Shown here in pieces: positions 14,150 to 26,192 of a DNA stretch of 64,000 nt (positions are counted from its first letter, which is position 1; each line of letters opens with the position of its first letter). This DNA is from Kryptolebias marmoratus. Lineage: Eukaryota > Chordata > Actinopteri > Cyprinodontiformes > Rivulidae. The position numbers and the translations under genes are program-made. The stretch is from assembly GCF_001649575.2 (NCBI RefSeq), contig NC_051444.1, positions 20,300,498-20,364,497 on the forward strand, read 5' to 3'. The notes beneath the pieces are model-generated. The model saw only the letters and a list, made by a program, of their open reading frames with translations, made no database searches and was not told where the DNA came from.

Positions 14150-14400
14150 CACTGGCAGAGGTTAGAAGGGGAAGACTGACCATCTGCAGCTCAGAGGAGG
14201 TTGTTAGTGATCGTGATGAGAACAGTCTTTCAAAGAGATCATGTTGGACATGTGATGTTGGATCAGTTCAGAAGCTGCTTTTTCTGCAGCACGAGTTCAG
14301 AGTTTGATCATACCTACTCAGTCAGGTTTTCCAAAATTACTGCAACCCAGCCACGTTCTAACAGACTGTGGGTATGGTAACTGAGTCATCATCCAGTGTG
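14150..14400 (+). repeat. Unassigned dispersed family X, copy 2
   Basis: TTTTCCAAAATTACTGCAACC, GCCACGTTCTAACAG and GTCATCATCCAGTGTGAAGG (14,326-14,405) match copies 1 and 4. TTAGTGATCGTGATGAGAAC upstream matches copy 4 loosely. Confidence 0.5.
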
Positions 14401-16101
14401 AAGGAGGCCCGATATCTGCACACCCTGACACATGCCAGAGTCAGTAAGGTACCCGTCTTTTCCAGTTGTACTTTATTTATTTATTTATTTGACATTTTGT
14501 ATTTGAGATTTAAACCATGTGTAATTTGTTCTGTTATTCACTAAAATAATACTCACAAGCTACATATTTTTAACAAAATGTTTGGAGTATGGATGCTCAA
14601 ATTAGCTAAAATTACAATCTTTCTGAAGGCCAATTTACTTTTTCTTTAACAAAATTATAAGTTATGAAGTTCAAAACTAAATCGTAGTACATCAGGGGAT
14701 AAATAAAATGCACAGCCCATAACCAGCTTATCAGAGAAAATACTGTCTTCATTTCATCAATAGAAGTAAATAAGAAATTTATTTGGTTTGTGCAGTTTAA
14801 AGAGGAAACAGCGTAGTAAAATAGTCCTTTCTGGAAGTTTGCATGCCCCATTTTTGATTACCTTGATTGTGTTTGAAGGGATATTCCCGACTATCAACCC
14901 TTAAAGCATTCAGTAGCTTTATGCAGAAAAAAAAGTTGACTACTATAGAAGGTGGATGGCGAAACAGTTAGGTTGTTTTGTGCCCCAGTGTTTGTTTGTT
15001 TTTGTTTTTTTCAGTTTTGCCTCAGGTTACCTCACTTTCACTGCACTCTGTGAAAAATCCCTGAAGACACTTGCAGTAAGATCTAAGAGGACACACACTG
15101 ACAGATGACCCTTTAAAATGCTCAAGTTTTGAAACAAAACGTTTTGAAGAAGGATTCACTCTCATGTGTTTATCTGTTGCCTCTCACCCATTTGTTCTAT
15201 AATGTGTATTGATCAGTTTTATCAAAAATAAATATATTAAAACTGTGAAGTCATCATAATTTAATATCTTATGAAACCTAACATGTCATTAAAACTTTAG
15301 TCTGGAACAGACAGTAACAGTGAACTGCACTACTGTCACTTTCATTGGTCATAATGCAAAAGTGCACAGCTTACCCAGCTGCTCTGACAACTAATGGAGC
15401 CTCATAATTCCAATTTTCTGTCCTGTCACTTTGCAGAATAGAACAGAGATATGATACAGTTCTGTTTTTACTTCCTCTTAATAATGCATGAAAGTGAATA
15501 GATTCATTTCCCCTCTCTGTTCAGCATCTAAATGTACAAAGCTATCACCAATCCTGAGCCTGTGCTGCTGCAGTGTCTATACACTACAATGCCAGTGTTG
15601 CATTCAGTGTCTCCTTTGTAACTTACCCAATATCTTTTTCCTTCTTTCTGACACCATCTGAGGCAGAAAAGCAAATTGTAGAGATTTTCTAGTAAAATGG
15701 AAATCATATATCAAGGCTACTGGGCCAGTGAGCCAGTAGGGGTATTGAAGAAAGGCATAGTTAGGCCAGAAAATTGAACTCCATTACAGCAGGATGAAGT
15801 CGCCCTCCACCCTCAGCCTGAAATATCCAAGCTAGCTTACATTTTACTTTGTCTATTTGCTCTCTATTCCATTGTTGGGCTTTGTTGAATAACAAGCAAA
15901 GCAATATAGTCATCATTTACGGTCAGTTTTACATAATTATAATTTCCTAAACGATTATGTTGAATTCATTAAGATTTAGTCATGTGTACATGAAGCAGAA
16001 CTCCAATGCTACCAAAGCAGTATATCTGAATGATTTAAATGATTACTTGTACAGATAATTCTTCATAGCAATCTTGTTAAGAAGACAGCTCACTTTTGTC
16101 T

Positions 16102-16133
<32 letters not shown>

Positions 16134-18547
16134 ACATGTTCCCCACCATACACATACACAAAATACATTTTAAGTCTCTATCATCAAACAGATGAAACCA
16201 ATTATAGATGCAACTCTGCGTAATCAAAACCTGCTGCAATTAGAAATGATTTATGAAAACTGAAAATGCAATGCATTGTTGTTACACAATTTATTAGGAA
16301 GGCAGTGATGCAGCGAGCTGGTATTTTTGGATCAGGATCAAGTCTGTCCTGGGGACTTACAAGGATAAATAGAGTAACCTTTTATTTGTTTCAAGACTTT
16401 TAATTGGACTGTGTACAGATTTATTTGATGCATTGCCTGGATGTTCCTACCTGCAGTCTACTGGTTCACATTTCAGAAATAGTTATAATAATTTAAAAAA
16501 AAAAACAGCTGTCAAAACATTTAATCAAAAGTTTGAACTAAGCTTGCATAATATTGTGTTTTTGCAAATATTCAACATTTCGTGATCTTCCAACTGATTT
16601 GGACCTGTGGCCATTGCTAATATATATACAGTATCTGATAATCAAACATTTTCGTAGAATTGCAATAGTTCTTTTCACATAACCCAGGGCTGAAATACCT
16701 GCCTCTGTGTGAATTATGTAACAACGGAAGCATTATGGGGGGTTGAAGTCAACTCTGACCAGCCAAGTCACAGAGCTGAGTTGGTGAGTAGGTGTGAAGT
16801 GAGGGGCAGTGTGAGCAGCACTCAAAAGCACTGCTGTCACTCACTGCTTTTCTGATGCTTCATTTATGAAAGCTCACATTGTTGTTGCACATGGCCAGAA
16901 CATGTGAACAGCCAGAAGCAGCTTAAAAAAAGGGCTTGTCATATCGTAGAACCATATTGTGAAAGGGGGTAGTACTTTTAATCTTAAAAATCCAACATGC
17001 ATCAATTCTCTTCCTATAAAGCTTAAAAGTAATTCAGGACTTTATTAAACTGCTGTTGCTCACAGAGCTGTACATAGTAGTACAAGTAAAAATAAATTAA
17101 TAATAAAAATATATTTCATTCTTTAAATTAAGATCAACAAAGAGATGCAGCATCCTGAGTCAAACTTTATGTCCAGACTGGAGTAAGGATTTACAAAAAT
17201 GTAAAACATCGTGCACCAAATCAGATGAAAGAAAAGGTTCAGTGGATTTTTGCAAGCATCTATACGCACACATCAGGAGGAAATTAAATTACAGCTTTTC
17301 AACGTTTTTCCCTTATTGAAGAAATCAAAGTGATCCACTTTTATATGTCCTTCATAGTGAGCATACTACAGTGACTATTACATTTAGTCACTTAGCTGTA
17401 AGGGAGGAGAGTTGGTCTTGATGCGCTTCAAATGATAATCTGAAGACCATGATTTCAAATGCATTATTTTGATAAATGATATTAATTGCAATGGGCACAC
17501 TAATCTGTAACTAGATAATTTTAAAGTATAAAACAAATGGCAATGATGTGGTAAGTTGTAAAAACTGTGCACTCCCCTCCACCACCCAAACACAACGAGA
17601 CACCCTGCATTACATGTGGTCATTCCTTACATCTGATGTGTCACAAACCACTACCCACAGTGAAATCAAATTACAATTAACATAAAGCTCCTACGCTTCC
17701 GATGTAAGGAACTTGCATGTTGTCAAGCTTTTTCAGAGTACAAAAAATAAATAAATACGAGAAAACTTTTGGATCACCAAAAGAGAAGCTGTTGGACTCA
17801 TACTGACCAAAGATGTGGTTTCAGATTACATCAGGTCTCCAGTATTTAGCCTACATTGCGGGAAATTTTATCCTTCCTTGACACAATTGAAATTAAAATA
17901 GCTTCTACAAACATATGACATCTAACTCCTGGACAGTAAAATAAAAGATCATGGCACTGTTTGTTATTTTTTAAATAATATCTTGAACATTTATGGACAA
18001 AAAAAGAAAATGTTGAATCTGCTTCTTTTTTTTTAACACTTGCAATACAGTGGCACATTGTCTCTTCTGTTACAACAACCTAGGATGCACAGTAGGTTGT
18101 GTTACAGAGGTGATGCTTTGAATATAAGTCAGTGTGAAAGTTGGAGTATACGTGTTGGTTGCACTGTTCATTTGGGGGATTACGAATATGATGCACATTA
18201 GTATTACTGAAAGCAGTCAGTGATAGTGAAGAGCTAATAAAAGTATAATGATCAGTGGGACAGATCATTTGCAATCAGTAAAGCTCAATAATATGTTTTG
18301 CAAATGCAAATTATATGTAAGTACTGATTCTAAAAGCTCCACAGGGACTTTAAAGCAATTACAGAACTTATGCATTTTGACTGAAGAGTAAATATGATAA
18401 TTCACAAGTTTGCTGCTGGCTGTAAACAGAGTACTGTGCAGAGTCTTGATTTATCCTTCATTTCTTTATAGTTTGTTTTTGAAGAGTCATATGTTGTTCT
18501 TGTTATAATGTAAAGTGGTCTCGGTAAATCTTCCTTTTTTAAAACGT
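14401..18547. other. Mostly unique-looking noncoding DNA
   Basis: Few repeats apart from a short (CT)n(CA)n at about 16,101-16,131. Parts at 15,290-15,520 and 16,165-16,450 have an even composition and homeodomain-like cores. No exon is recognised. Confidence 0.5.
16165..16450. promoter_or_regulatory. Candidate conserved noncoding element
   Basis: Repeat-free DNA with many homeodomain-like cores (CAATTATAG, GCAATTAG, TTTTAATTGG), ATTTATGA and AATGCAATGCATTG, and no coding frame. It resembles a distal enhancer in texture only. Confidence 0.25.
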
Positions 18548-19285
18548 TTTTCCATCCATCTAGCCAGTCATCCATTTATCCATCTATCCATTATCTACTG
18601 CTTGGTACAGAGTCGGGTCGCAGGGGCAGCAACTTGAGCAGGAAAGCCCAGACATCTCTTTCCACAGCCACCTCTTCCATGTCTTTCAGGAGGACTCGGA
18701 TGCATTCCCAGGTCAGCTGAGGGATGTAGTCTCTCTGACGTGTCCTAGGTCTTCCCCGGAGTTTCCTCCCAATTGGACATGCTCAGAACACCTCCCTAGG
18801 GGGGAGTCCAGGTGGCATCCTTACCAGATGTCTGAATCACCTCAACTGACTCTTCTTGATGTGGAGGAGCAAAAGATGTACTTAAAGTCCCCCCTGGGAC
18901 TCATTTTGACTGCCTGCATCCAAAACCTTGTTCCTTCAGTCACTACCCAGAGTTTGCGATCATAGCAGAGGGTAAGAACATAGACTGATCAGTAAACAAC
19001 AAACAGAGCTTTGCCTTGCAGCTCAGCTACCTGTTCACCACAACAGACCGCTACAGAGTTTGCAATACTGCGGAAGTAGCACTGATCTGTCTGTCAATCT
19101 CGAGCTCTATTCTTGCCTCACTCATGAACAAAACCCTGAGATATTTAAACTCCTCCACTTAACCACTTAAGGAGAGCAGCAGTCTACCCTTTTCTAATGG
19201 AGGACAGTGACCTCAGATTGGGAGGTACTAGTTTTCATCCCAGCTGCTTCGCACTCAGCTGCAAAACATGTCAGTGAGAGGTGGA
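18548..19285 (-). mobile_element. RTE-clade (Rex3-like) LINE 3' part, minus strand relic
   Basis: Read on the minus strand, pieces of the RTE C-terminal region are recognisable among stops and frameshifts: AAECEAAG-like at the right edge, GRPRTRQRDYIPQLTWE near 18,720, and VERDVWAFLLKLLPLRPDSV near 18,640. It then ends in a GGATAGATGGATAAATGG tail at the left edge. The order matches fish RTE/Rex3 elements, whose 3' ends carry GATG-type repeats. It is dead and 5'-truncated. Confidence 0.75.
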
Positions 19286-19649
19286 GATCGTGGCTTGATG
19301 ATGCCAACTGGATCACACAAGGACACAGTTTGTTCCATTTAATAAGTTAAATCTAGGAGAAAAAAAAACAAATTTCTCTGTTTTTAAAACATGCTGTTAT
19401 GTTTGGTACACAAACTAAAAACAAAAAACTTTGACAGACCTTTAGAAAGCCCAAAAAACTTTTGATCAAGACCGCTAAAGAAAATCTGCCTGCTTGGAAG
19501 AAAAATATGAAGAAGTCAGGATGGTTTTAAATGTTTCCACAGTACCATACAAAGAGGCTAAATGCAAATAATTTGAACATAATAGCGTCTCAATAAACTT
19601 AGAGATTATGATTCTAAACATGCTAAAATACATGAAATTACTACATATA

Positions 19650-19792
19650 TATCCATTTATCCATTATTTGGGGGGGTGCCTATCTCCTGCAGTCAACAGG
19701 TGAGGAGCGGGGTACATCATGAACATAATGTCAGTCTATCACATGCCAACACAGACACAACCATAGATGCACACATTCATACGTAAAGTCAA
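19650..19792 (-). mobile_element. L2-type LINE 3' end, short fragment
   Basis: It contains inverted tail CCATTTATCCATTATT, GGTGCCTATCTCCTGCAGTC and GGGGTACATC, as in the other minus-orientation copies. It ends after ACACATTCATAC. Confidence 0.6.
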
Positions 19793-21452
19793 ATAATATC
19801 TTCAATTTTACCTCTGTGTTGTTTTTCATAAAAGTTCGAAAGATTTACAACCTAAAAATGGAAATCCATCTGCTCTCTTATGATCAGTTGTACTAAAGGT
19901 TTTTTTTGTTTGTTTGATTGATTTTGTGTTTAAATGTTTTTAACCTTTTTTTTCCCCTTACCCACACCTTTTTTTAAAAAAATTACAGAGTAGTATCAGT
20001 CCATTTATAAGAGATCTATCCTGGCCAGTGAGCTTCCAAATCATTTCTCTGGGACCATCACGGTCGTCATCATCATCATCATCATTGCTGTGATGGGACT
20101 GTTGTTCTGCATAAGTGACTCCATTTGGCCAATTAGCCCTCTCTAGGAAGTGGTCCTATTATTTCCCCCTCCCCCCCATTGAAACAATGTCAGACAGAGG
20201 CATTTGCTGGCTGATTATACTACCGTGACATTCAGCCACATGACTCTGTGTAGAGCAACAAAACCTCATAAAACATGTAGTGAGAATTAAAGTCGACAGT
20301 CGGTGATGGATAGAGCGGGAGGGAAAGGGAAAGACAGCAAGAGGACTGGGTGCGTTTGCCCTTGGCTTCATGCGGCGGTTTTTACAATAACAATTAGAGT
20401 GTGTGAGATATAAAAGCTAATGATCAGGTCTGTCATATTTGCATATGCAAAGAGCAGTGGGCTGATTGCTTGCACGAAACGGCACTTAGAGAGCGTAATT
20501 AGAGAAGTCTGGCGGTGATGTCGACAGCCAGAACAGTAGAGAGATTCCCTCTTAATGAGGCTTGTCGCAGCACACTATGCCTTGAGTCTTTGCTCCGTGA
20601 TCTGACGTGCGCACACACACATATATGTACTCACAACCTCAAACACTATTTAACCCCAGTCTACAGTCCATAACCCAGTTAGAACACCTTTACGTAAGTA
20701 TCTAAAAGTGAAGTCAAGAAGTTACATGGCCATTTCCCGAAACATGACACCCGAACAATTAATGTCAGTTCAGCTCAGGCACACATGCACAGACAATCAC
20801 ACAGAGACCCAAGAAGAGACTGTATGCAGTCTAATCAGGACATTCAGCCCAATTACACGACAAGTTCATGTTAAACAGGGCTCCTTTAAACTTCTTTCAC
20901 TTTTTATTGCTAATGGAAAGTGATGATCTTCTCCCTGATTTTATAGAATAAAAATCATGTAGCCACTGGTGGGTTTTTTTTATCTGTGCTTTTCTCTATT
21001 AGACTGTTTTGAATTTATTTATTTGCTGAAGAAGCTTTTTTTTTGGATTTGGTAATAATTCTGAAAGAGACAGTCTATCACCTCCACAGAGTCACGACAC
21101 AATATCTTACTCAAGGTGGAGTTTTGTGAAAGCACACAAACCAGGACTTCTTTCTTGTGGCTGTGTTAGTTATCATTTATGGATGCCCATCATAGATAAA
21201 TGCAATGCTTGTGGGATGACTCTAAGCAGGGTTGTCAAATTTTGAGTACAGCTTGGGGTGTGATTTGGCTTCTGGGGAAGTGAACGGTCAACAATTTATT
21301 TTACAAAAATGGGCTGTTCCTTATATATATATAAATTATAAACATGTTTGTTTTTACTAAATACATAACAATCAATTTTTATCTGTGACACTATGTCTTG
21401 AAAATACCTGCACAAGTTTCTAGATAGTTTTCTAAAAAAAAAGGTTTTCCTA
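19793..21452. other. Unique-looking noncoding DNA around the POU-site candidate
   Basis: Includes a (CAT)n stretch near 20,067-20,085, and from 20,000 to 20,690 GC-richer, repeat-free DNA. No exon is recognised. Confidence 0.5.
20390..20570. promoter_or_regulatory. Candidate conserved regulatory element with palindromic POU site
   Basis: Unique-looking, evenly composed DNA with a dense set of developmental-factor motifs. TTTGCATATGCAAA at 20,438-20,451 is a perfect 14-bp palindrome containing the TGCATATGCA core of POU-dimer (MORE-type) sites. TAATTA lies at 20,496-20,501, and there is GCTAATGAT near 20,416. Such composition is usual in teleost enhancers near developmental genes. Conservation cannot be tested here. 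Confidence 0.35.
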
Positions 21453-21634
21453 CGTTCTACTGGTAAAAGAGCTCAGGGCAGGCCTAGAACCCACCGGGGG
21501 GATTATGTATCCTCTCTGGTCTAGAAAGGCCTTGGGATGTCCCAGGAGGAGCTGGAGAGTGTCACTGGGGAGACAGCTGTCTGGGTTTCTCTCCTGGACC
21601 TGGTGCCCTCCTGTGACCCAACCACCAACAAGAA
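21453..21634 (+). mobile_element. RTE-clade (Rex3-like) LINE 3' end
   Basis: The last 180 bp or so of an RTE element on the + strand. It carries GGGGGGATTATGTATCCTCT, CCTTGGGATGTCCCAGGAGG, GGAGCTGGAGAGTGTC and GTCTGGGTTTCTCTCCTGGA blocks, equivalent to the end of ORF2. It runs straight into a very long (GATG)n. Confidence 0.8.
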
Positions 21635-21799
21635 GATGGATGGATGGATGGATGGATGGATGGATGGATGGATGGATGGATGGATGGATGGATGGATGGA
21701 TGGATGGATGGATGGATGGATGGATGGATGGATGGATGGATGGATGGATGGATGGATGGATGGATGGATGGATGGATGGATGGATGGATGGATGGATGG
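21635..21799. repeat. (GATG)n microsatellite, about 41 units
   Basis: 165 bp of nearly perfect GATG repeats that continue the 3' tail of the adjoining RTE element. Frames through it (WMDG or HPSI repeats) are not genes. Confidence 0.98.
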
Positions 21800-24651
21800 A
21801 CATGTAGACTTAAGACTTAAGTGACCAAATATCATTTAGGTCTAATGTCAATAAAAAGTGCAATGGGCGTTCAAATTTATCCATCCCCCAATGCCAACGC
21901 ATGGTACACAATAAAGCAAGAATAAAACATACAGGATAATCAGATCTGTCAAGATTTTAACTGAGATGGCTAAAAGATTGAAAACATCAACATATGTACT
22001 AATGAAAAAAAATACTTCACCTGAAAATCTACTAAGAGCTGACAGTTGAGTCTTAAAGAGCTCAGATAATTCTGCTGATTTTGTTATTTCTGTCTACATG
22101 TCATATTTATGTCATATTTCAACATACATTTGTTGCTTTTAAACAGTGTAATGTATGTAATCAGTGGCCGTTTTACTTTTACTGCCAATTAACACATTAT
22201 TGGTTAACTGGCAGAAAAAGTCCAGAAATTAACTCATCAGAGAATTTTAGACATGTGTAGTAAAAGGTTCAATGGATAGAAAGTACAGTATGTTATGTGA
22301 GACTACAAATATTTTTTTGCTCCCTTTATAGTGGTTTTGTGAATTGAGGTTGAATGACCCATTTTTTAGATTTTTTTTTATTTATTTATTTTGCCAGAAT
22401 GACTGTGACCGTTTGCCCCGGACAGAAGCTCTTGATGTGAAATATTGATGCATGAGAGAAAGAACAAAATCATGCTTCAAACATAATGCAGTGCAGCTAC
22501 ATCTGGTGCTAACTGTAGTGCAAGGGTAAGCTCAAAGGAGGCATAAAGTCACTTAATTTAGAAACATTTCAGTTTAAGATTACAATGTTTTGCTTTTTTT
22601 ACTCTTAAATTTGCTCACTCTCTGCTTGTGGACTCATGGAATGTTTCACACACTGATTGCTTTAGTTTAGGTAACAAAACTACAAATTTAGGCAAACAAT
22701 TGTGATTTGGCTCAAACATTGCTTCACAACACTAATGCATTTTGCATTCTGTTTTGATACAGCAAACGCAAGTATAAAAATAGAAATAAAAGTAACAAAA
22801 ATCCATCCCTGCAGTTTAGCAAATTTAAAATAAAATTTGCTAACTGGCATAATTCTTTTAGAGAACAAGAAACAAATCATTTTAGACAGCGAATTTGGAA
22901 AGCCAAACAAAATCTCACTCCTAGAATCAAAATTTGTTTAACCCTCTCGTGGCCTTCAGATCAAATTGACCCAAAGTTACGAGGGCTTCTCCACCTCTCC
23001 TCATCTCTCTCTTTTTGATGGCTTCAGGAGCGTTAAGAAACCGTGTAAATGATAAGAAAATCAATAGCAGAAAAATAGACAATACACTCAAGCTTAGTTT
23101 TACTAAAAATAAATCATACTTTGAGCTGGACCAAAGTTTAGGAACCATCTACAACGTAAGATAAAAAATAACCCAAGGATAAAAATGGTGCAATACTGGC
23201 AGTACTGCTGGTGTTACTGAATATCTTAGCAGAATGTTGCAATTTGTAGATCATCTCTAAACCCCTGTTTCACTTGTTAGTGTTTAGTTCAGTTTCAATG
23301 TTTAGATGTGCAACCCCCACCCCCACCCAACTAACTCTGCTCTGAAAACACAGCTCAACACAACACCTGCTTCACATAGGCAGCAGTGTTTTAATGTGCG
23401 TACAAATTTACTGAACTGATGATTTTTTTTTTCTTTAATTTGACACACTACCTGGGTTCTGTAGAAAAAAAGAATTACTGAGATGTAAAAATGAGTTGTG
23501 GACTAAAAATGTACCTTTATGATAGCCTCACATACAAATGATTGTTGTTGTCCATTTATTCTTGATATATTTTAGGTCTGAACACTTTCTTTACGGTATG
23601 TTTTTGGAATATCACATTCTAAAATTCAAACAAAATAATTGCAAAACGGTTTGAGATTTGAAGCTGTGAGATGCATAAAGGCACCATCGCAGGTTTTAAA
23701 GTTTGAGTCTTACATCTGCACTGAACCGAAGACACGTCAATGAAAATTTACTTTCCTAAACTACTTCCAATCCATGACAAGCAAAAGCTGCAGATGTTGT
23801 GCGTGCAAGCTTTGTTTTATTATTCAGCAATTTCTAGTATAAATATTTTTGTGTTATTTGCAACACTTATACTTTGTGATCTATATTTCATACATCACAG
23901 CTTGAGCATGCATGCATCTCCAAAACTTCTTATTTAAAAGCAGGTTTATAACTGCAGAAAACACTGTTAAAACATTTTTAACAGCAGACATTTGATCTTA
24001 GAAAAATGTTGAAAAACAATTATAAAAACAGTAAAAAAAAAAACTGTTCTCCACATGAAAAAAAATCTAGTTGCATCATTATGGCTGTTTATCCCAAACA
24101 CAACTACTTATCTTTCATGAAAAGACCATTGTGTAGTGTACTACTGGGTATGTTCACGAAAGATGTTTTAGACTATGAGAATGCCTGTTTGTTTCCTTGT
24201 AATGTACATGATTTTATTCTCATGTTATTTAGTATAGAACAGATTTAGTCTCTCATATGTATATGTATATAATTTTATCTGAGAGCAATTTTGTGTTAGC
24301 AAAAAGGAAAATATGATTTGCAATACTGCACAAATGTCACACTAAAAGAGTGTGACGGGTTATATAACCATGTATTAGTATCACAGCATGCTGAAGCAGC
24401 ATTGCTTGGCAACACGCAGTAACATTAAAGCCTAAAGTGAATAACGATTTAGAATTTTAACATTACAAAGATAAAATTTCATTTCAGCTTTTACCTGTCT
24501 TTTGGTGGCAAATGACTTAAACAGGTTCCTCTTGCAGCAGCACTAAACAAGCTGAGGATAGAGTGGTGCTTATGGAAGCAAATAACACTTTGGCTACCCA
24601 TGGAAGTGAGAAGTGCTGCACCTATGGAAGATGAGAACAATCTCGGGTAAT
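21800..24651. other. AT-rich DNA, nothing recognised
   Basis: Scattered short frames only. A CCCCCACCCCCACCC stretch lies near 23,311. Confidence 0.55.
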
Positions 24652-24888
24652 ATCCATCCATTCATTCTCTGTACCTGCTTTGTTGTGTTCAGGGCAGTGA
24701 GGAGCTGGTTGAAGGCAGGGTTACACCCTGGACAGGTTACCAGTTCAGACCATAAACATACAACACAGAACAGCTGTCTACAGACATGGGGAACATGCAA
24801 ATGCCACACAGAAAAGCAAAAGCTGAGGCTTAAATGAGAGACATAATCTGAGGTGACAGTGCTAACCCTTTTTCCACCATGCAGCCCC
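24652..24888 (-). mobile_element. L2-type LINE 3' end, with an internal deletion
   Basis: It begins ATCCATCCATTCATTCTCTG and carries ACACCCTGGACAGGTTACCA, GGGGAACATGCAAATGCCAC and GACAGTGCTAACCC. It lacks the middle block present in the 6.4-kb copy. Confidence 0.7.
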
Positions 24889-25159
24889 ACAGGGAACAGG
24901 AGTTCCTTAAACTGAAGAACCTACATTTACTACATAAGCATTCACTCATAGGTGTGAGCATGCATGCTTGTTCGCAGTGGGCTCATTTGTCTCTAGCTAC
25001 ACAGAATTGTTCTTTCCAAAGTACAGACAAGGAGATAAAAAATTTACTCCAGCTGTGGTCTTTAAACCCTTGCTGCACTTCTGGTGTTGTGACGTGTTGT
25101 GACTATTTCTGTAATATATAAAGTTGGGCCCCCTTCACAGTGGATGACGACCCCTTTGC

Positions 25160-25405
25160 AATGTAAAATAAATCATCCATAAAGTTGATTGTCTTTGCAT
25201 GTTAGTTCTTTAGACGTGTACTAATTTCTAGTGGGTTCCGCTTTACAAATGATGAAGCATGGTAGGTCAAGGAGGGATTTGCACATGCACAAAACTTCTG
25301 TTGTGAGGTCGTGGTGGTTTATCATTGTGGTGGCAGCACACTAGGGTCCTAGGTGGAGCGAGGGAGAGTGAGGTGGCAGTGTATCCATGACATGGATATT
25401 CACCA
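25160..25405 (+). repeat. Unassigned dispersed family X, copy 3 (upstream part)
   Basis: GCATGGTAGGTCAAGG, TTGTGAGGTCGTGGTGG and GTCCTAGGTGGAGCGAGGGA...GGCAG line up with 3,735-3,850 of copy 1. The downstream blocks are missing. Confidence 0.4.
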
Positions 25406-26192
25406 AGCACATCATCTGACAACACTTCTGTTCATCTCAATTAAATATAACATCTGGACTGTTATTTTGGCTGCAGATCAATACAAACTGATCAAAGTCA
25501 AAGTTAGAAATGAAACAATGTCTCTATTTTTTTTTTTTCCAGATTGCTAACTTACACTTTCCTTCTTTCTGCCATGCTGAAATCTGGATTCACTCCATAA
25601 CTGTGCTCCCACGTGGTGCATGCAGAACTGGGCTTGAAGAAAATACTTGCATAATCTTTCTATTTTGATGGTTTAAACATTAGTCTCTTCTAGTTTAGTT
25701 ATAATTGCAGAGGAAAGGTGCACATTTGATATGATAGGTACCAGCCTAGTTAGGAAAATGTAATAACAGCCTGACTTTATGGAGCTCACACTGTACGCTA
25801 TGGAGCCCAGCAAAGGCCTGGTGTAGAAATACAAACAGAGCTCAGGGAATTCAGTTGCCTTGGTTTAGTAAATCTCACACATAGGTGTGTGGGTGTGTGT
25901 GGGGGTGGGGGTCTAAATGCAGCAGGTATTGTGTTGAGTTGTGTTTTTGATGCAGAGCTGGGGAGACAGATCTGAACAGGTAAACAGAAGTCAACACAAC
26001 ACCAGATGCAAAAAGGTGACAATTTTAATGAGTTTGTTTATAGTCTCTATATCTGTATTTGCTGTTGTTGCCTTTGTTGTTTTTCTTCCTGAAATTATAC
26101 CTCAACCTATGTTGAATTATGTCTTTTTCCTGTCCTCTCAACCCCCAGCTGGTAGAGGTAGATGGCCACCCATCCTGAGCCTGCTTGAAAAG

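Noticed and set aside
21450..21835. Frames with WMDG or HPSI repeats, which look like a repeat protein
   Set aside because: Translation of a (GATG)n microsatellite; every frame is open by composition.
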